DNA from: Oscillospiraceae bacterium
GTDB taxonomy: Bacteria > Bacillota > Clostridia > Oscillospirales > Ruminococcaceae
Direction of reading: 5' to 3'
Assembly (NCBI GenBank): GCA_022800935.1
Contig: JAAWRH010000029.1
Location: 1 to 53,756 of the forward strand
Length of the DNA stretch: 53,756 nucleotides
Shown: piece after piece, positions 29,596 to 38,341 of the stretch
Position numbering within the stretch: the first letter of the stretch is position 1
Layout: each line of letters starts with the position of its first letter
Position numbers and translations under genes: made by a program
The notes under the pieces: generated by a model
The model's database searches: none
What the model saw: only the letters and a program-made list of their open reading frames with translations
What the model was told of the DNA's origin: nothing

Positions 29596-30684
29596 TCAGT
29601 CCAGAAAGTCCTTCAGCTTTTTGCTCCGGCTGGGATGGCGCAGCTTGCGCAGGGCCTTGGCCTCAATTTGGCGGATTCTCTCACGGGTGACATTGAATTC
29701 CTTCCCCACCTCTTCCAGGGTGCGGGACCTTCCGTCCTCCAGGCCAAAGCGCAGCCGCAGCACCTTTTCCTCCCTGGGGGTAAGGGTTTGCAGCACCTCG
29801 GCCAGCTGCTCCTTCAGCAGGGTATGGGAGGCGGCGTCGGCAGGGGCCGGGGCATCCTCGTCGGGGATAAAATCACCCAGATGGCTGTCCTCCTCCTCGC
29901 CGATAGGGGTCTCCAGGGAGACAGGCTCCTGGGCCACCCGCATGATTTCCCGGACCTTGTCGGCGGGCATCTCCAGCTCCTCGGCAATCTCCTCCGCGGT
30001 GGGTTCGTGGCCGTTTTTGTGCAGCAGCTGGGAGCTGACCTTTTTGACCTTGTTGATGGTCTCCACCATGTGGACCGGGATGCGGATGGTCCTGGCCTGG
30101 TCAGCAATGGCCCGCGTAATGGCCTGGCGGATCCACCAGGTGGCGTAGGTGGAGAATTTAAAGCCCTTGGTGTGGTCGAACTTCTCCACCGCCTTGATAA
30201 GGCCCAGGTTCCCCTCCTGGATAAGGTCCAGGAACTGCATTCCCCGCCCCACATACCGCTTGGCGATGCTCACCACCAGGCGCAGGTTGGCCTCCGCCAG
30301 GCGCTTTTGGGCGGCCGGGTCGCCATCGGCCATGCGGGTGGCCAGCTCCACCTCCTCCTCGGAGGTCAGCAGGGGCACCCGCCCGATTTCCTTCAGATAC
30401 ACCTTTACCGGGTCGTCGATGCTGATGCCCTCGGCGGAGAGGGCGCTTTCCAGGTCCTGGGCGTCGATGACGCTCAGGTCCTCGTCCAGGTCCGCAACTC
30501 CCGCAAATTCGTCCACAACCTCAATGTTGCAGGCTTCCAGGGTGTCATAGAGCTTGTCCAGCTGGTCGCTGTCAAAATCCATTTCGTCCAGGACGTCGCT
30601 GATTTCCTTGGTGGTCAGCCGTCCCTTCTGTTTGCCCTGTTCAATCAGGTCCCGTATCATGCTTTTTTTGTCCTGAGAAGCCAT
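29596..30684 (-). CDS. rpoD: RNA polymerase primary sigma factor
   Basis: 362 residues. Region 1.1-like acidic N-terminus; [12 protein letters not shown] (1.2); region 2 with [30 protein letters not shown] and [17 protein letters not shown] (2.4); region 3; region 4 with [19 protein letters not shown] and [20 protein letters not shown]. It is the housekeeping sigma factor and lies downstream of dnaG in the classic block. Its length is typical of Gram-positive SigA (about 370). Confidence 0.97.
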   Translation of the reverse strand: MASQDKKSMIRDLIEQGKQKGRLTTKEISDVLDEMDFDSDQLDKLYDTLEACNIEVVDEFAGVADLDEDLSVIDAQDLESALSAEGISIDDPVKVYLKEIGRVPLLTSEEEVELATRMADGDPAAQKRLAEANLRLVVSIAKRYVGRGMQFLDLIQEGNLGLIKAVEKFDHTKGFKFSTYATWWIRQAITRAIADQARTIRIPVHMVETINKVKKVSSQLLHKNGHEPTAEEIAEELEMPADKVREIMRVAQEPVSLETPIGEEEDSHLGDFIPDEDAPAPADAASHTLLKEQLAEVLQTLTPREEKVLRLRFGLEDGRSRTLEEVGKEFNVTRERIRQIEAKALRKLRHPSRSKKLKDFLD

Positions 30685-30819
30685 AATTTCTTTTCCCCCT
30701 AAATTTGTACAGCCATAGGCGGGGCGTATGTACCCTGACGAGCTCGCCCCGTTGCGCTGTTTCTCTGCGCCTTAACAGGCAAATAACATATAACCTTTTA
30801 TGTGGAAGCTAATCCGGAT

Positions 30820-32622
30820 TCAGGGCAAGGGCTTACCCGCCTTGCCCTTGGTGATGTTCGCCAGATATTGGGCATACTCCTCCATGCTCATTTCGGAAAG
30901 CTCCTTCTGGGATTTTTCCGTTCTGCGCTGGAGCAGGGTTGAGATGTAGGTCTCCACATCCTCCCGCGGGATGCTCTGCTCCGAAAAATCATTCTGAAGC
31001 CTGACCAGCAGGGATATTGCCTCCGGGTCCAAACTCTCCCCTAAAAAGGAGATGTCTGCCGACAAATTCTGCTCCAGCCGTCCGTAAACCGCCTGGGCAA
31101 TGGAGCGGCCGCAATCGGTTACAAAATCCTCCGGACGAATTTTCCTGGAAACCCATTTAAAGTAATCCGGGTTTAAAACCAGCGCGGCCAGAATTCCGTC
31201 CTCCGCCCTTGCATATTTTATATTGTTTTGCCGCTGCATCGTATTTATACTTTTTTGGCCCCCGCCGGATGGATTTACCGCAAATGGGTCCAACATCGCC
31301 TTCTTTTCGCTCTCCCGCCGCTTCCGCTTTCGCAGATAGTTGACCTGGGACGCGAGGGCCTCCTTGGAGGTGTCAAAGTCGGCGGCAATCCGGGAAATGT
31401 AGACGTCCCGGCTAATCTCATTGGGGATGGCGGTCAGCATGGCCGCCAGCTCGTTGAGGCAGTTCATCTTTCCGTCGTCGGATTCCAGGTCGTATTTCTG
31501 GCGGATGGCGGAAATGGTGTATTCAATGGAGTTGACGCTGCCCTCCAGCAGCAGCTTAAACCGCTGCGGGCCAAATTTTTTTATGTATTCGTCCGGGTCC
31601 TTGGCGTTGGGAATTTGGATTACCTTTACCTGAACTCCCGCCTTGGAGAGCAGGTCGATTGCTCTGGCGGTGGCGGCCTGTCCCGGTCCGTCCGAATCGT
31701 AGCAGAGCCTGACCAGCTTGGTGTAATGGGCGATCTGGCGGCTCTGCTCCGGCGTCAGGGCGGTTCCCAGGGTGGCTACGGCATTGTCAAACCCCGCCTG
31801 ATGGAGGGCAATGACGTCCATATACCCCTCTGCCAGGATTAGCCCCTTTCCCTTTTCGCCGGAGTTTTTGGCAAAGTTCAGCGCGAACAGGTTCCGGCTT
31901 TTTTTAAAGACCGGGGTATCGGAGGTGTTGAGGTACTTGCGCTTGTCCCATCCCTGCTGTCCGGCGGCCGCGGTCAGGCGGCCCCCAAAGGCGATGACGT
32001 TGCCCCGCAGGTCCAGGATAGGGAACATCACCCGTCCCTGAAAGATATCAAAGCAGCCGGTCCCCCGGTTGCTTTTGGCGGCAACCGCCGCGGCAATCAG
32101 CTCGTCGTCGGTATACCCCTTGGCGGAGAGCAGCTTATACAGCCCGCTCCCGCTGAGGGAGTATCCCAGGCCGAACCGGCGGATGGTCTGGTCGGACAGT
32201 CCCCGGCTCCGCAGGTAATTAAGCCCTTCCCGCCCGGCGGGGGAGCTGAGGTTCTGGTGAAAGATGCGGGCAGCCTCCCGGTTGATTTCCAAAATACGGG
32301 TTTTTAGCCGGGCGGAGCCGTCACTTTCCACCTCGTCGGGCATATCCAGACCGGACCGCTGGGCCAGAAAGCGCAGGGCCTCCATATACTCCAGGTTTTC
32401 CATCCGCCGCACAAAGGTAATGACGTCCCCGCCGGCCCCGCACCCAAAGCAGTAAAAGGACTGGGTGTTGGGGTAGACGTGGAAGGAGGGGCTTTTTTCC
32501 GAGTGGAAGGGACACAACCCGGCCAGGGTCTTGCCGCCCCGCTTGAGGTTTACATAGGAGGACACCACATCTTCTATGTCGTTGCGGAATTTCAGCTCCT
32601 GAATAAACGATTCCGGCAGCAT
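30820..32622 (-). CDS. dnaG: DNA primase
   Basis: 600 residues. N-terminal zinc finger CPFHSEKSPSFHVYP plus FYCFGCGAGGD (near 37-70); RNA polymerase domain; Toprim motif GLILAEGYMDVIALHQAGF; and a C-terminal helicase-binding domain. It makes RNA primers at the replication fork. It precedes rpoD by 135 bases on the minus strand and follows the MazG-like gene, the usual clostridial arrangement. Confidence 0.97.
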   Translation of the reverse strand: MLPESFIQELKFRNDIEDVVSSYVNLKRGGKTLAGLCPFHSEKSPSFHVYPNTQSFYCFGCGAGGDVITFVRRMENLEYMEALRFLAQRSGLDMPDEVESDGSARLKTRILEINREAARIFHQNLSSPAGREGLNYLRSRGLSDQTIRRFGLGYSLSGSGLYKLLSAKGYTDDELIAAAVAAKSNRGTGCFDIFQGRVMFPILDLRGNVIAFGGRLTAAAGQQGWDKRKYLNTSDTPVFKKSRNLFALNFAKNSGEKGKGLILAEGYMDVIALHQAGFDNAVATLGTALTPEQSRQIAHYTKLVRLCYDSDGPGQAATARAIDLLSKAGVQVKVIQIPNAKDPDEYIKKFGPQRFKLLLEGSVNSIEYTISAIRQKYDLESDDGKMNCLNELAAMLTAIPNEISRDVYISRIAADFDTSKEALASQVNYLRKRKRRESEKKAMLDPFAVNPSGGGQKSINTMQRQNNIKYARAEDGILAALVLNPDYFKWVSRKIRPEDFVTDCGRSIAQAVYGRLEQNLSADISFLGESLDPEAISLLVRLQNDFSEQSIPREDVETYISTLLQRRTEKSQKELSEMSMEEYAQYLANITKGKAGKPLP

Positions 32623-32652
32623 GGCCTTTCCCTCCCTTCTCCTGTCTCCTAT

Positions 32653-32979
32653 TTACCAGCGTTCCAAATTTCTCCTGTGCTTTTCCAGGTATACCCTTTC
32701 CAGCTCCTCCGGTGCAATGCCATAGCACAGCATCACATCGTTAAAATACATCATCACGTCGCAGAGCTCCTCAATAAAGTGTTCCCGAACCTCCGGAACG
32801 TCCATAATCTTTCGGTCTCCGTCCTTTTTGATGATGTCGGCGGCTTCCCCCGCCTCCACCATCATCCAAAGCAGAGAGCTGCGCCCCATTTCCGGGGAAA
32901 GGGCAGTCCACCTGCCTTTGTATTTTTCCCGTAGCTCCCTTTGTATCTCCTGCATTTTGTCAAAATCGAAGGTGTCCAA
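32653..32979 (-). CDS. MazG-like nucleotide pyrophosphohydrolase domain protein
   Basis: About 108 residues. WMMVEAGEAADIIKKDGD and FIEELCDVMMYFNDVML give the paired EExxD helices of the MazG fold, which bind Mg2+ and hydrolyse noncanonical NTPs. It sits between dgt and dnaG. The reading frame extends back to GTG 33000, overlapping the dgt stop (GTGA), but TTG 32979 has a GGAGG seven bases upstream and is the more likely start. Confidence 0.82.
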   Translation of the reverse strand: MDTFDFDKMQEIQRELREKYKGRWTALSPEMGRSSLLWMMVEAGEAADIIKKDGDRKIMDVPEVREHFIEELCDVMMYFNDVMLCYGIAPEELERVYLEKHRRNLERW

Positions 32980-32996
32980 TCCAATACCTCCAGTTA

Positions 32997-34010
32997 TCAC
33001 GGTATGTCCCAGGACTTGGGAAGAAACAGCCTCTCATAGGAGGCGCGGGCGAACCGGTCGCTCATACCGGAAAGGTAATCGCAGACCGCCCTTGCCTTTC
33101 CCTCGTTTGCCGCCGCCTCCCGGTACTGTCCGGGCAGGGCGTCGATGTGGACATAATAGTATTGATAAAGCTGTTTTACCAGGTTTTGGGCCTTTTCCTC
33201 CTGCTCCTTCACCTGGGGGTTGCGGTAGACCTCCGCAAACATAAACTCCCGCAGGCGAATAAAGGCATCCCGCACCTCCGGGGACATCTTTATCTCCCCC
33301 GGCCCTTCCGCGGAGCTTTCGGCGATGACTGACCGGACCAGGGCGGTGATGCGCTGGGCCTTATCCCTGCCCAGGACATAACGCACATCATAGGGAACCT
33401 CCTCCTCCCGGAGCACACCGGCCCGGCAGGCGTCCTCAATGTCGTGGTTGAGGTAGGCAATCTTATCCGAAATCCGGACCACACAGCCCTCCAGGGTGGC
33501 GGGCAGCGGGGAAGCGGAGGAATGGCAGACCGCGCCGTTTCTGACCTCCCAGGTCAGATTCAGGCCCTTGCCGTTGTTTTCTAAAATATGGAGCACCCTC
33601 CCGGTCTGGATGTTGTGGTGAAAGCCATGGGGAGCCAGGTCGTTGAGGACGGCCTCCCCGGTGTGGCCGAAGGGGGCGTGGCCCAGGTCGTGGGCCAGGG
33701 CGATGGCCTCGGTCAAATCCTCGTTGAGGCGGAGGGCCCTGGCAATGGTCCGGGAAATCTGACTGACCTCCAGGGTGTGGGTCAGCCGGGTGCGGTAGTG
33801 GTCCCCGACAGGGGCCAGGAAAACCTGGGTTTTATCCTTGAGGCGGCGGAAGGAGTTGCAGTGGAGGACCCGGTCCCGGTCGCGCTGGTAACAGGTGCGG
33901 ATGGAGCACTCCTCCTCCGGGCGGAAGCGTCCCCTGGAGCCGTCCGCGAAGGAAGCTCCGGGGGCGAGAAATTCATGTTCCATTTGTTCTGTTTGTTGGC
34001 GTACCGTCAC
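32997..34010 (-). CDS. dgt: deoxyguanosinetriphosphate triphosphohydrolase-like protein
   Basis: About 337 residues. RDRDRVLHCNSFRRLKDKTQ, then HTLEVSQISRTIAR (H), AIALAHDLGHAPFGHTGE (HD), and D in RISDKIAYLNHDIED form the dGTPase HD site. It hydrolyses dNTPs to deoxynucleosides plus triphosphate. It heads the dgt, mazG-like, dnaG, rpoD series. A GTG at 34010 behind GGAGGGG is the best start; a TTG at 34025 lies further up. Confidence 0.93.
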   Translation of the reverse strand: MTVRQQTEQMEHEFLAPGASFADGSRGRFRPEEECSIRTCYQRDRDRVLHCNSFRRLKDKTQVFLAPVGDHYRTRLTHTLEVSQISRTIARALRLNEDLTEAIALAHDLGHAPFGHTGEAVLNDLAPHGFHHNIQTGRVLHILENNGKGLNLTWEVRNGAVCHSSASPLPATLEGCVVRISDKIAYLNHDIEDACRAGVLREEEVPYDVRYVLGRDKAQRITALVRSVIAESSAEGPGEIKMSPEVRDAFIRLREFMFAEVYRNPQVKEQEEKAQNLVKQLYQYYYVHIDALPGQYREAAANEGKARAVCDYLSGMSDRFARASYERLFLPKSWDIP

Positions 34011-34192
34011 CGTCTGCCCCTCCAATCTGTCTTTTTCCGCAAAATCCCCCAGAAAATTTGTCGTCTGATTATATATTACACAGAAACGGGAAAAAATCCT
34101 TCCTAAAATTCTGACGATTTTTAAAATTTTTATGAAACAGCCCCATATTTCACAAAAAGCCCCTTAACGCTGATTCCCTCACCCATCATTTC

Positions 34193-34837
34193 TTAGTCCT
34201 CCAGAGGAATATCGGCGTACAGCTCCTCCTGCACATAGGGAAAAACCGCTCCGTTGGTCAGGTCGGTCAGCTCTGCCCGAAAGGCCTCAAACAGCTCCGC
34301 CGCCATGACAAACCGCATCCGCACCGATACCCCAAAGTCATTTTGCTGCTGCCGGATGTGGTATTTGGGCAGGATATAGGCAATCTTGCCGTACAGGCTG
34401 TAATCCGTGTCCAGCTCCACCCCAAAGGCGGGGCGCATATGCTTTACTCCCGCCGCCTCCACAGCGATTTTCGCGCCGTGGGAGTAAGCCCGCACCAGTC
34501 CCCCCGCTCCCAAAAGAATTCCGCCGAAGTATCGGGTGACAACCACCACAAGGTCGGTGAGGCCGCCCTTTTTCAGCACCTCCAGAACGGGGATTCCGGC
34601 GGTCCCCTGGGGTTCTCCGTCGTCGGAGAATCGCTGAACGCCGCCCTCCCGCAGAATATAGGCATAGACGTTGTGGTTGGCGTCCCAGTACTTGGACTTC
34701 ATCGCCGCGATAAAGTCCAAGGCCTCCTTTTCTGTTGTCACCGGAAGGGCGCTGCCGATAAAACGGGAGCGCTTTTCGGTGAATTCATCCGTTCCGGCCT
34801 CCCGTATGGTTTTGTATATTTCCTTGGGCCTGTCCAT
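34193..34837 (-). CDS. YigZ/IMPACT family protein
   Basis: 214 residues. KRSRFIGSALPVTTEKEALDFI, RFSDDGEPQGTAGIPVL and VVVTRYFGGILLGAGGLVRAY are the YigZ/IMPACT N-terminal hallmarks, with a DUF1949 C-terminal half. The group is linked to translation regulation in eukaryotes (IMPACT); the bacterial role is unclear. It is a stand-alone gene between dgt and rpmE. Confidence 0.93.
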   Translation of the reverse strand: MDRPKEIYKTIREAGTDEFTEKRSRFIGSALPVTTEKEALDFIAAMKSKYWDANHNVYAYILREGGVQRFSDDGEPQGTAGIPVLEVLKKGGLTDLVVVVTRYFGGILLGAGGLVRAYSHGAKIAVEAAGVKHMRPAFGVELDTDYSLYGKIAYILPKYHIRQQQNDFGVSVRMRFVMAAELFEAFRAELTDLTNGAVFPYVQEELYADIPLED

Positions 34838-34970
34838 AAGTCGTAAACTCCCTCCCCCATACTGTAACCTTCAAAAATTGCCGCCTTTATATACAAAAAA
34901 CGGCACGAAAAGCAAAGGGCGTCCCCCCTTTGCTCTGCGCACCGCCTCTGTCAACAGCCACATGAGCCTA

Positions 34971-35174
34971 TTACTTATCCATTCCAAAGCGTCTCTTAAA
35001 ACGGTCCACACGTCCGCCGGAGTCAACCAGCTTCTGTCTGCCGGTGAAAAAAGGATGGCACTTGGAGCAGATTTCCACCCTGATATTCTTCTTGGTGGAA
35101 CGGGTCTCTATGACTTCGCCACAAGCACAGGTAATAGTTGTGGGCTCGTAGCTGGGATGGATTCCCTCTTTCAT
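34971..35174 (-). CDS. rpmE: 50S ribosomal protein L31
   Basis: 67 residues, [19 protein letters not shown]. The zinc ligands C16, C18, C36 and C39 (CAC...CSKC) make it the zinc-containing form. It is a ribosomal large-subunit protein and a single-gene unit. Confidence 0.97.
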   Translation of the reverse strand: MKEGIHPSYEPTTITCACGEVIETRSTKKNIRVEICSKCHPFFTGRQKLVDSGGRVDRFKRRFGMDK

Positions 35175-35339
35175 GGTTTGTCACCTCTTTCAATTTCAGA
35201 AATTTTACATAACGTATAGATGTTATCACAAAATCAGAAAAAAAGCAAGTGTTTTTCCAAATTCCCCGCGCAAATCAGAGGCGTTTTTAGGGGCAAGGAT
35301 TGTTTTCGCTGGATTTTTTGGGGGCCTTTTGGGTTCCCT

Positions 35340-36734
35340 TTACCTTTTTGGTTTCTTTCCGGACTTGGTGCGGTTTACCGCTGTACTGCCCCTGGACTTG
35401 TTCCTCGTCTTCGCGTATCGCTTTTTATTGTAATTTCTGATAATCATCACGGTAATGTACAGAATCAGGAAAATCAAAATCGTCAGAACAACAAACTTAA
35501 ACCAGAACTGACGAAAGACACCCTTCACCTTCTCCAGGTATACCAGCACCGGGTCCGCCTCCACGTCCTCGGCGGCCACCAGGGGGACAGTGCCAATCTG
35601 CTCCCCCGCCAGCATCACCTTTAAATATCCCAGCTCCTGTCCCTTCTGGACCGGCGCTTCTATCTCATCCGGCAGCTGGGGCAGGGGCTGCATGCTGGAG
35701 ACCTCTATCTCGTCCATCACAAGGGAGGTAAAGTTGTCCCCCGCCACTGCCTTGACGGAATCAACTCCCTTGCCCATCTTTACCTTTACCTCTCTGTACA
35801 TCTGGTTAAACTGTACCAGCGTCTTTACCTTGTACGCCTCAAAGGCCCATTCGTAAAGGTCCTTGGCCTCGGTAAAGGCGTAGTTGGTCTCTGTTACTTC
35901 CCCATCCTCGTTCAGATAGGGGGCGTTCATCAGCACCAGCAGGTAGTTGTAGCCGTCCTTGCTGGCACTGGAGATGAAGCACCGCCCGGACTCCTCCAGG
36001 GTGCCGGTTTTGATGCCGCGGATGGGTTCATAATAATATTCGCTGCTGGAGGACATGGTTTCGTTGCGGTTGGTGAGGGGATAGGAGTGCCCGATCTCCC
36101 GTGACATGGTGGTACACATCTCCATAAAGCCGTCCAGCTCCATGGCGTATTTGGTAATCAGGTACATATCATAGGGGGTGGTGTAATGTTCTTCATGGAA
36201 AAGGCCGTGCGGATTCATAAAGTGGGTGTTGTTGGCCCCTATTTCCTTGGCCTTCTGGTTCATCATCTCCACAAAGGTCTCGATGCTGCCGCCGCCGATG
36301 TGGTCGGCGATGATCTTGGCCGCCTCGTTGGCGGACTGCATCAGCAGGGCGTACAGAAGATTCTCCATGCTGATCTCCTCGTTTGGCTCAATGCTGGCGT
36401 GGGAGACGTTGATGCCCACGAATTCATCGTAAATGTAGGGCGGGGAGGTGACAATCTCCTGGAGGTCGTCGCAGTTTTCCAGGGCGACGATGGCGGTCAT
36501 GATTTTGGTGAGGGACGCGGGATACATCCGCTCGTTGGCGGCGCGCTCATAGACGACGGTATTGGTGTCCAGGTTGACCATATAGATGCCCTTGCTCTGG
36601 CAGTCCACATCCGGGTCAAAGGCATAGACCCGCATGGGCAGGGCAAAGGGGAGCATCAGGGTCAGCGCCAGCAGCACGGGCAGGAGCCTTGTTTTACTTT
36701 CCAACACAAATTTGCGCAGATGAACCATTCCCAT
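35340..36734 (-). CDS. D-alanyl-D-alanine carboxypeptidase (class A, DacF-like)
   Basis: About 464 residues. N-terminal signal segment (LLPVLLALTLMLPFALPMRVYA); SLTK active-site motif in YPASLTKIMTA, SxN in MQSANEAAKI, and KTG in RGIKTGTLEESG. The C-terminal beta domain is followed by a membrane helix (FVVLTILIFLILYITVMII) and a basic tail. It trims the terminal D-Ala from peptidoglycan stems at the outer face of the membrane. ATG 36734 fits GGAAGGG better than ATG 36752. The neighbouring metY is divergent. Confidence 0.94.
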   Translation of the reverse strand: MGMVHLRKFVLESKTRLLPVLLALTLMLPFALPMRVYAFDPDVDCQSKGIYMVNLDTNTVVYERAANERMYPASLTKIMTAIVALENCDDLQEIVTSPPYIYDEFVGINVSHASIEPNEEISMENLLYALLMQSANEAAKIIADHIGGGSIETFVEMMNQKAKEIGANNTHFMNPHGLFHEEHYTTPYDMYLITKYAMELDGFMEMCTTMSREIGHSYPLTNRNETMSSSSEYYYEPIRGIKTGTLEESGRCFISSASKDGYNYLLVLMNAPYLNEDGEVTETNYAFTEAKDLYEWAFEAYKVKTLVQFNQMYREVKVKMGKGVDSVKAVAGDNFTSLVMDEIEVSSMQPLPQLPDEIEAPVQKGQELGYLKVMLAGEQIGTVPLVAAEDVEADPVLVYLEKVKGVFRQFWFKFVVLTILIFLILYITVMIIRNYNKKRYAKTRNKSRGSTAVNRTKSGKKPKR

Positions 36735-36876
36735 ATGGACATTCCCTTCCATTCCTAATATAATAAAAAAGCGGGGGATATTTTTTCCCTGATGATCTTT
36801 CTCTATACAGTATAGCAGAACCCTGCAAAAAATCCAATGATATTCACAAATAATTTAAAAATGGAGGAAATTCGCA

Positions 36877-38148
36877 ATGAAAATGGAAACCAAATGTCTC
36901 CACTCCGGCTATGAGCCGAAAAACGGCGAGCCCCGCGCCCTGCCCATCTACCAGTCCACCACCTTCAAATACGACAAAACCGAGGATATCGGCGCGCTGT
37001 TTGACCTGAGCGCCAGCGGCTACTTCTATTCCCGCATCGGCAACCCCACCGTGGACGCGGTGGAGAAGAAGATAGCCGACATGGAGGGCGGGGTGGGGGC
37101 TCTCTGCACCACCTCCGGCCAGGCGGCCAACCTGCTGGCAATCCTCAACATCTGCTCTGCCGGGGACAGCATCGTGACGGTCAGCGAGATATACGGCGGA
37201 ACCATTAACCTGTTCGCCGTCACCCTCAAGCGCCTGGGCATTGAATGCCATTTTGTCCGCAATGACGCCGCGGAGGAGGAAATCCAGGCCGCCATACAGC
37301 CCAACACCCGCCTGATTTTCGGGGAAACCCTGGCAAATCCCGCCATGTGTGTCTTCGATATTGAAAAGTTCGCCAGGGTGGCCCATAAAAACGGCCTGCC
37401 CCTGATTGTGGACAACACCTTCGCCACGCCGGTGCTCTGCCGTCCCATAGAGTTCGGGGCGGATATTGTCACCCATTCCACCACCAAGTACATGGATGGC
37501 CACGCCCTACAGGTGGGCGGCGTGATTGTGGACAGCGGCAAATTCCCCTGGGACAACGGCAAATTCCCGGAGCTGACCGAGCCGGATGAGAGCTACCACG
37601 GCGTTCGGTATCTGGGAGACTTTGGGGCGGCGGCCTATATCACCAAGGCCCGCGTACAGCTGATGCGGGACTTCGGAATGTACCCCGGTGCCATCAACGC
37701 CTTCCTGCTCAACATGGGGCTGGAGACGCTGGCGGTGCGCATGGACCGGTACTGCGCCAACGCCAAAAAGGTTGCGGAGCACCTGCTGGGCTCGGAGATG
37801 GTGGAATCGGTGAGCTACCCCTCCCTGCCGGGGGACAAGTACTACCCCCTGGCCCAGAAGTATCTGCCCCAGGGATGTTCCGGGGTGCTCTCCATGGTGA
37901 TCAAAGGCGGCAAGGAGGCGGCAATCCGGTTTATGGACCATTTGAAGCTGGCCTCCAACGAGGTACATGTGGCGGACATCCGCACCTGTGTGCTGCACCC
38001 GGCCAGTGAGACTCATCGTCAGCTCAACGACGAGCAGTTGATTGCGGCGGGGATTCACCCCGGCATGGTGCGGCTGTCGGTAGGGCTGGAAAATGTGGAG
38101 GACATCATCGCGGATGTGGACCAGGCCCTGGAGGCGGCAAAGGGCTAA
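36877..38148 (+). CDS. O-acetylhomoserine aminocarboxypropyltransferase/sulfhydrylase
   Basis: 423 residues. Cys/Met-metabolism PLP enzyme: IYQSTTFKYD, then the PLP Lys K204 in THSTTKYMDGH, with the C-terminal LGLEN-like end (VRLSVGLENVEDIIADVDQAL). It makes homocysteine (or cysteine) from O-acetylhomoserine and sulfide. The length and the EYGG-type SEIYGGTINLF region fit the MetY group. The ATG follows GGAGG. No SAM (S-box) riboswitch is visible in the 142 bases upstream. Confidence 0.93.
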   Translation: MKMETKCLHSGYEPKNGEPRALPIYQSTTFKYDKTEDIGALFDLSASGYFYSRIGNPTVDAVEKKIADMEGGVGALCTTSGQAANLLAILNICSAGDSIVTVSEIYGGTINLFAVTLKRLGIECHFVRNDAAEEEIQAAIQPNTRLIFGETLANPAMCVFDIEKFARVAHKNGLPLIVDNTFATPVLCRPIEFGADIVTHSTTKYMDGHALQVGGVIVDSGKFPWDNGKFPELTEPDESYHGVRYLGDFGAAAYITKARVQLMRDFGMYPGAINAFLLNMGLETLAVRMDRYCANAKKVAEHLLGSEMVESVSYPSLPGDKYYPLAQKYLPQGCSGVLSMVIKGGKEAAIRFMDHLKLASNEVHVADIRTCVLHPASETHRQLNDEQLIAAGIHPGMVRLSVGLENVEDIIADVDQALEAAKG

Positions 38149-38172
38149 TACTTTTTCTTGAAAGAAAAAGTA
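38149..38172 (+). terminator. possible terminator after metY-like gene
   Basis: TACTTTTTC and GAAAAAGTA pair around TTGAAA directly at the stop codon. There is no clear T tract after it, so function is uncertain. Confidence 0.35.
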
Positions 38173-38293
38173 TCAAAAAGAACTTTAATACGCACCAAAC
38201 CATCAATCATTTAGACTTTTCGCCCGGTAACGAAAGTATGGTTTTTATTCGGAAATAGTATAAGGGCAATCACGAACCAAGCATATATCAAAA

Positions 38294-38335
38294 TTGACCG
38301 GGCGGCGGCTCCCCATAGAGCTGACGCCCGGTCAA
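38294..38335 (-). terminator. terminator of rnr
   Basis: TTGACCGGGCG (38294-38304) and CGCCCGGTCAA (38325-38335) pair perfectly. On the minus strand the stem ends in AATTTTGATA. It lies just beyond the rnr stop. The rest of the 38173-38293 gap holds no recognisable feature. Confidence 0.75.
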
Positions 38336-38341
38336 AAAATT

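Noticed and set aside
36735-36876. Possible SAM riboswitch before the metY-like gene
   Set aside because: The 142 bases are too short and AT-rich, with none of the conserved S-box stems and no terminator.
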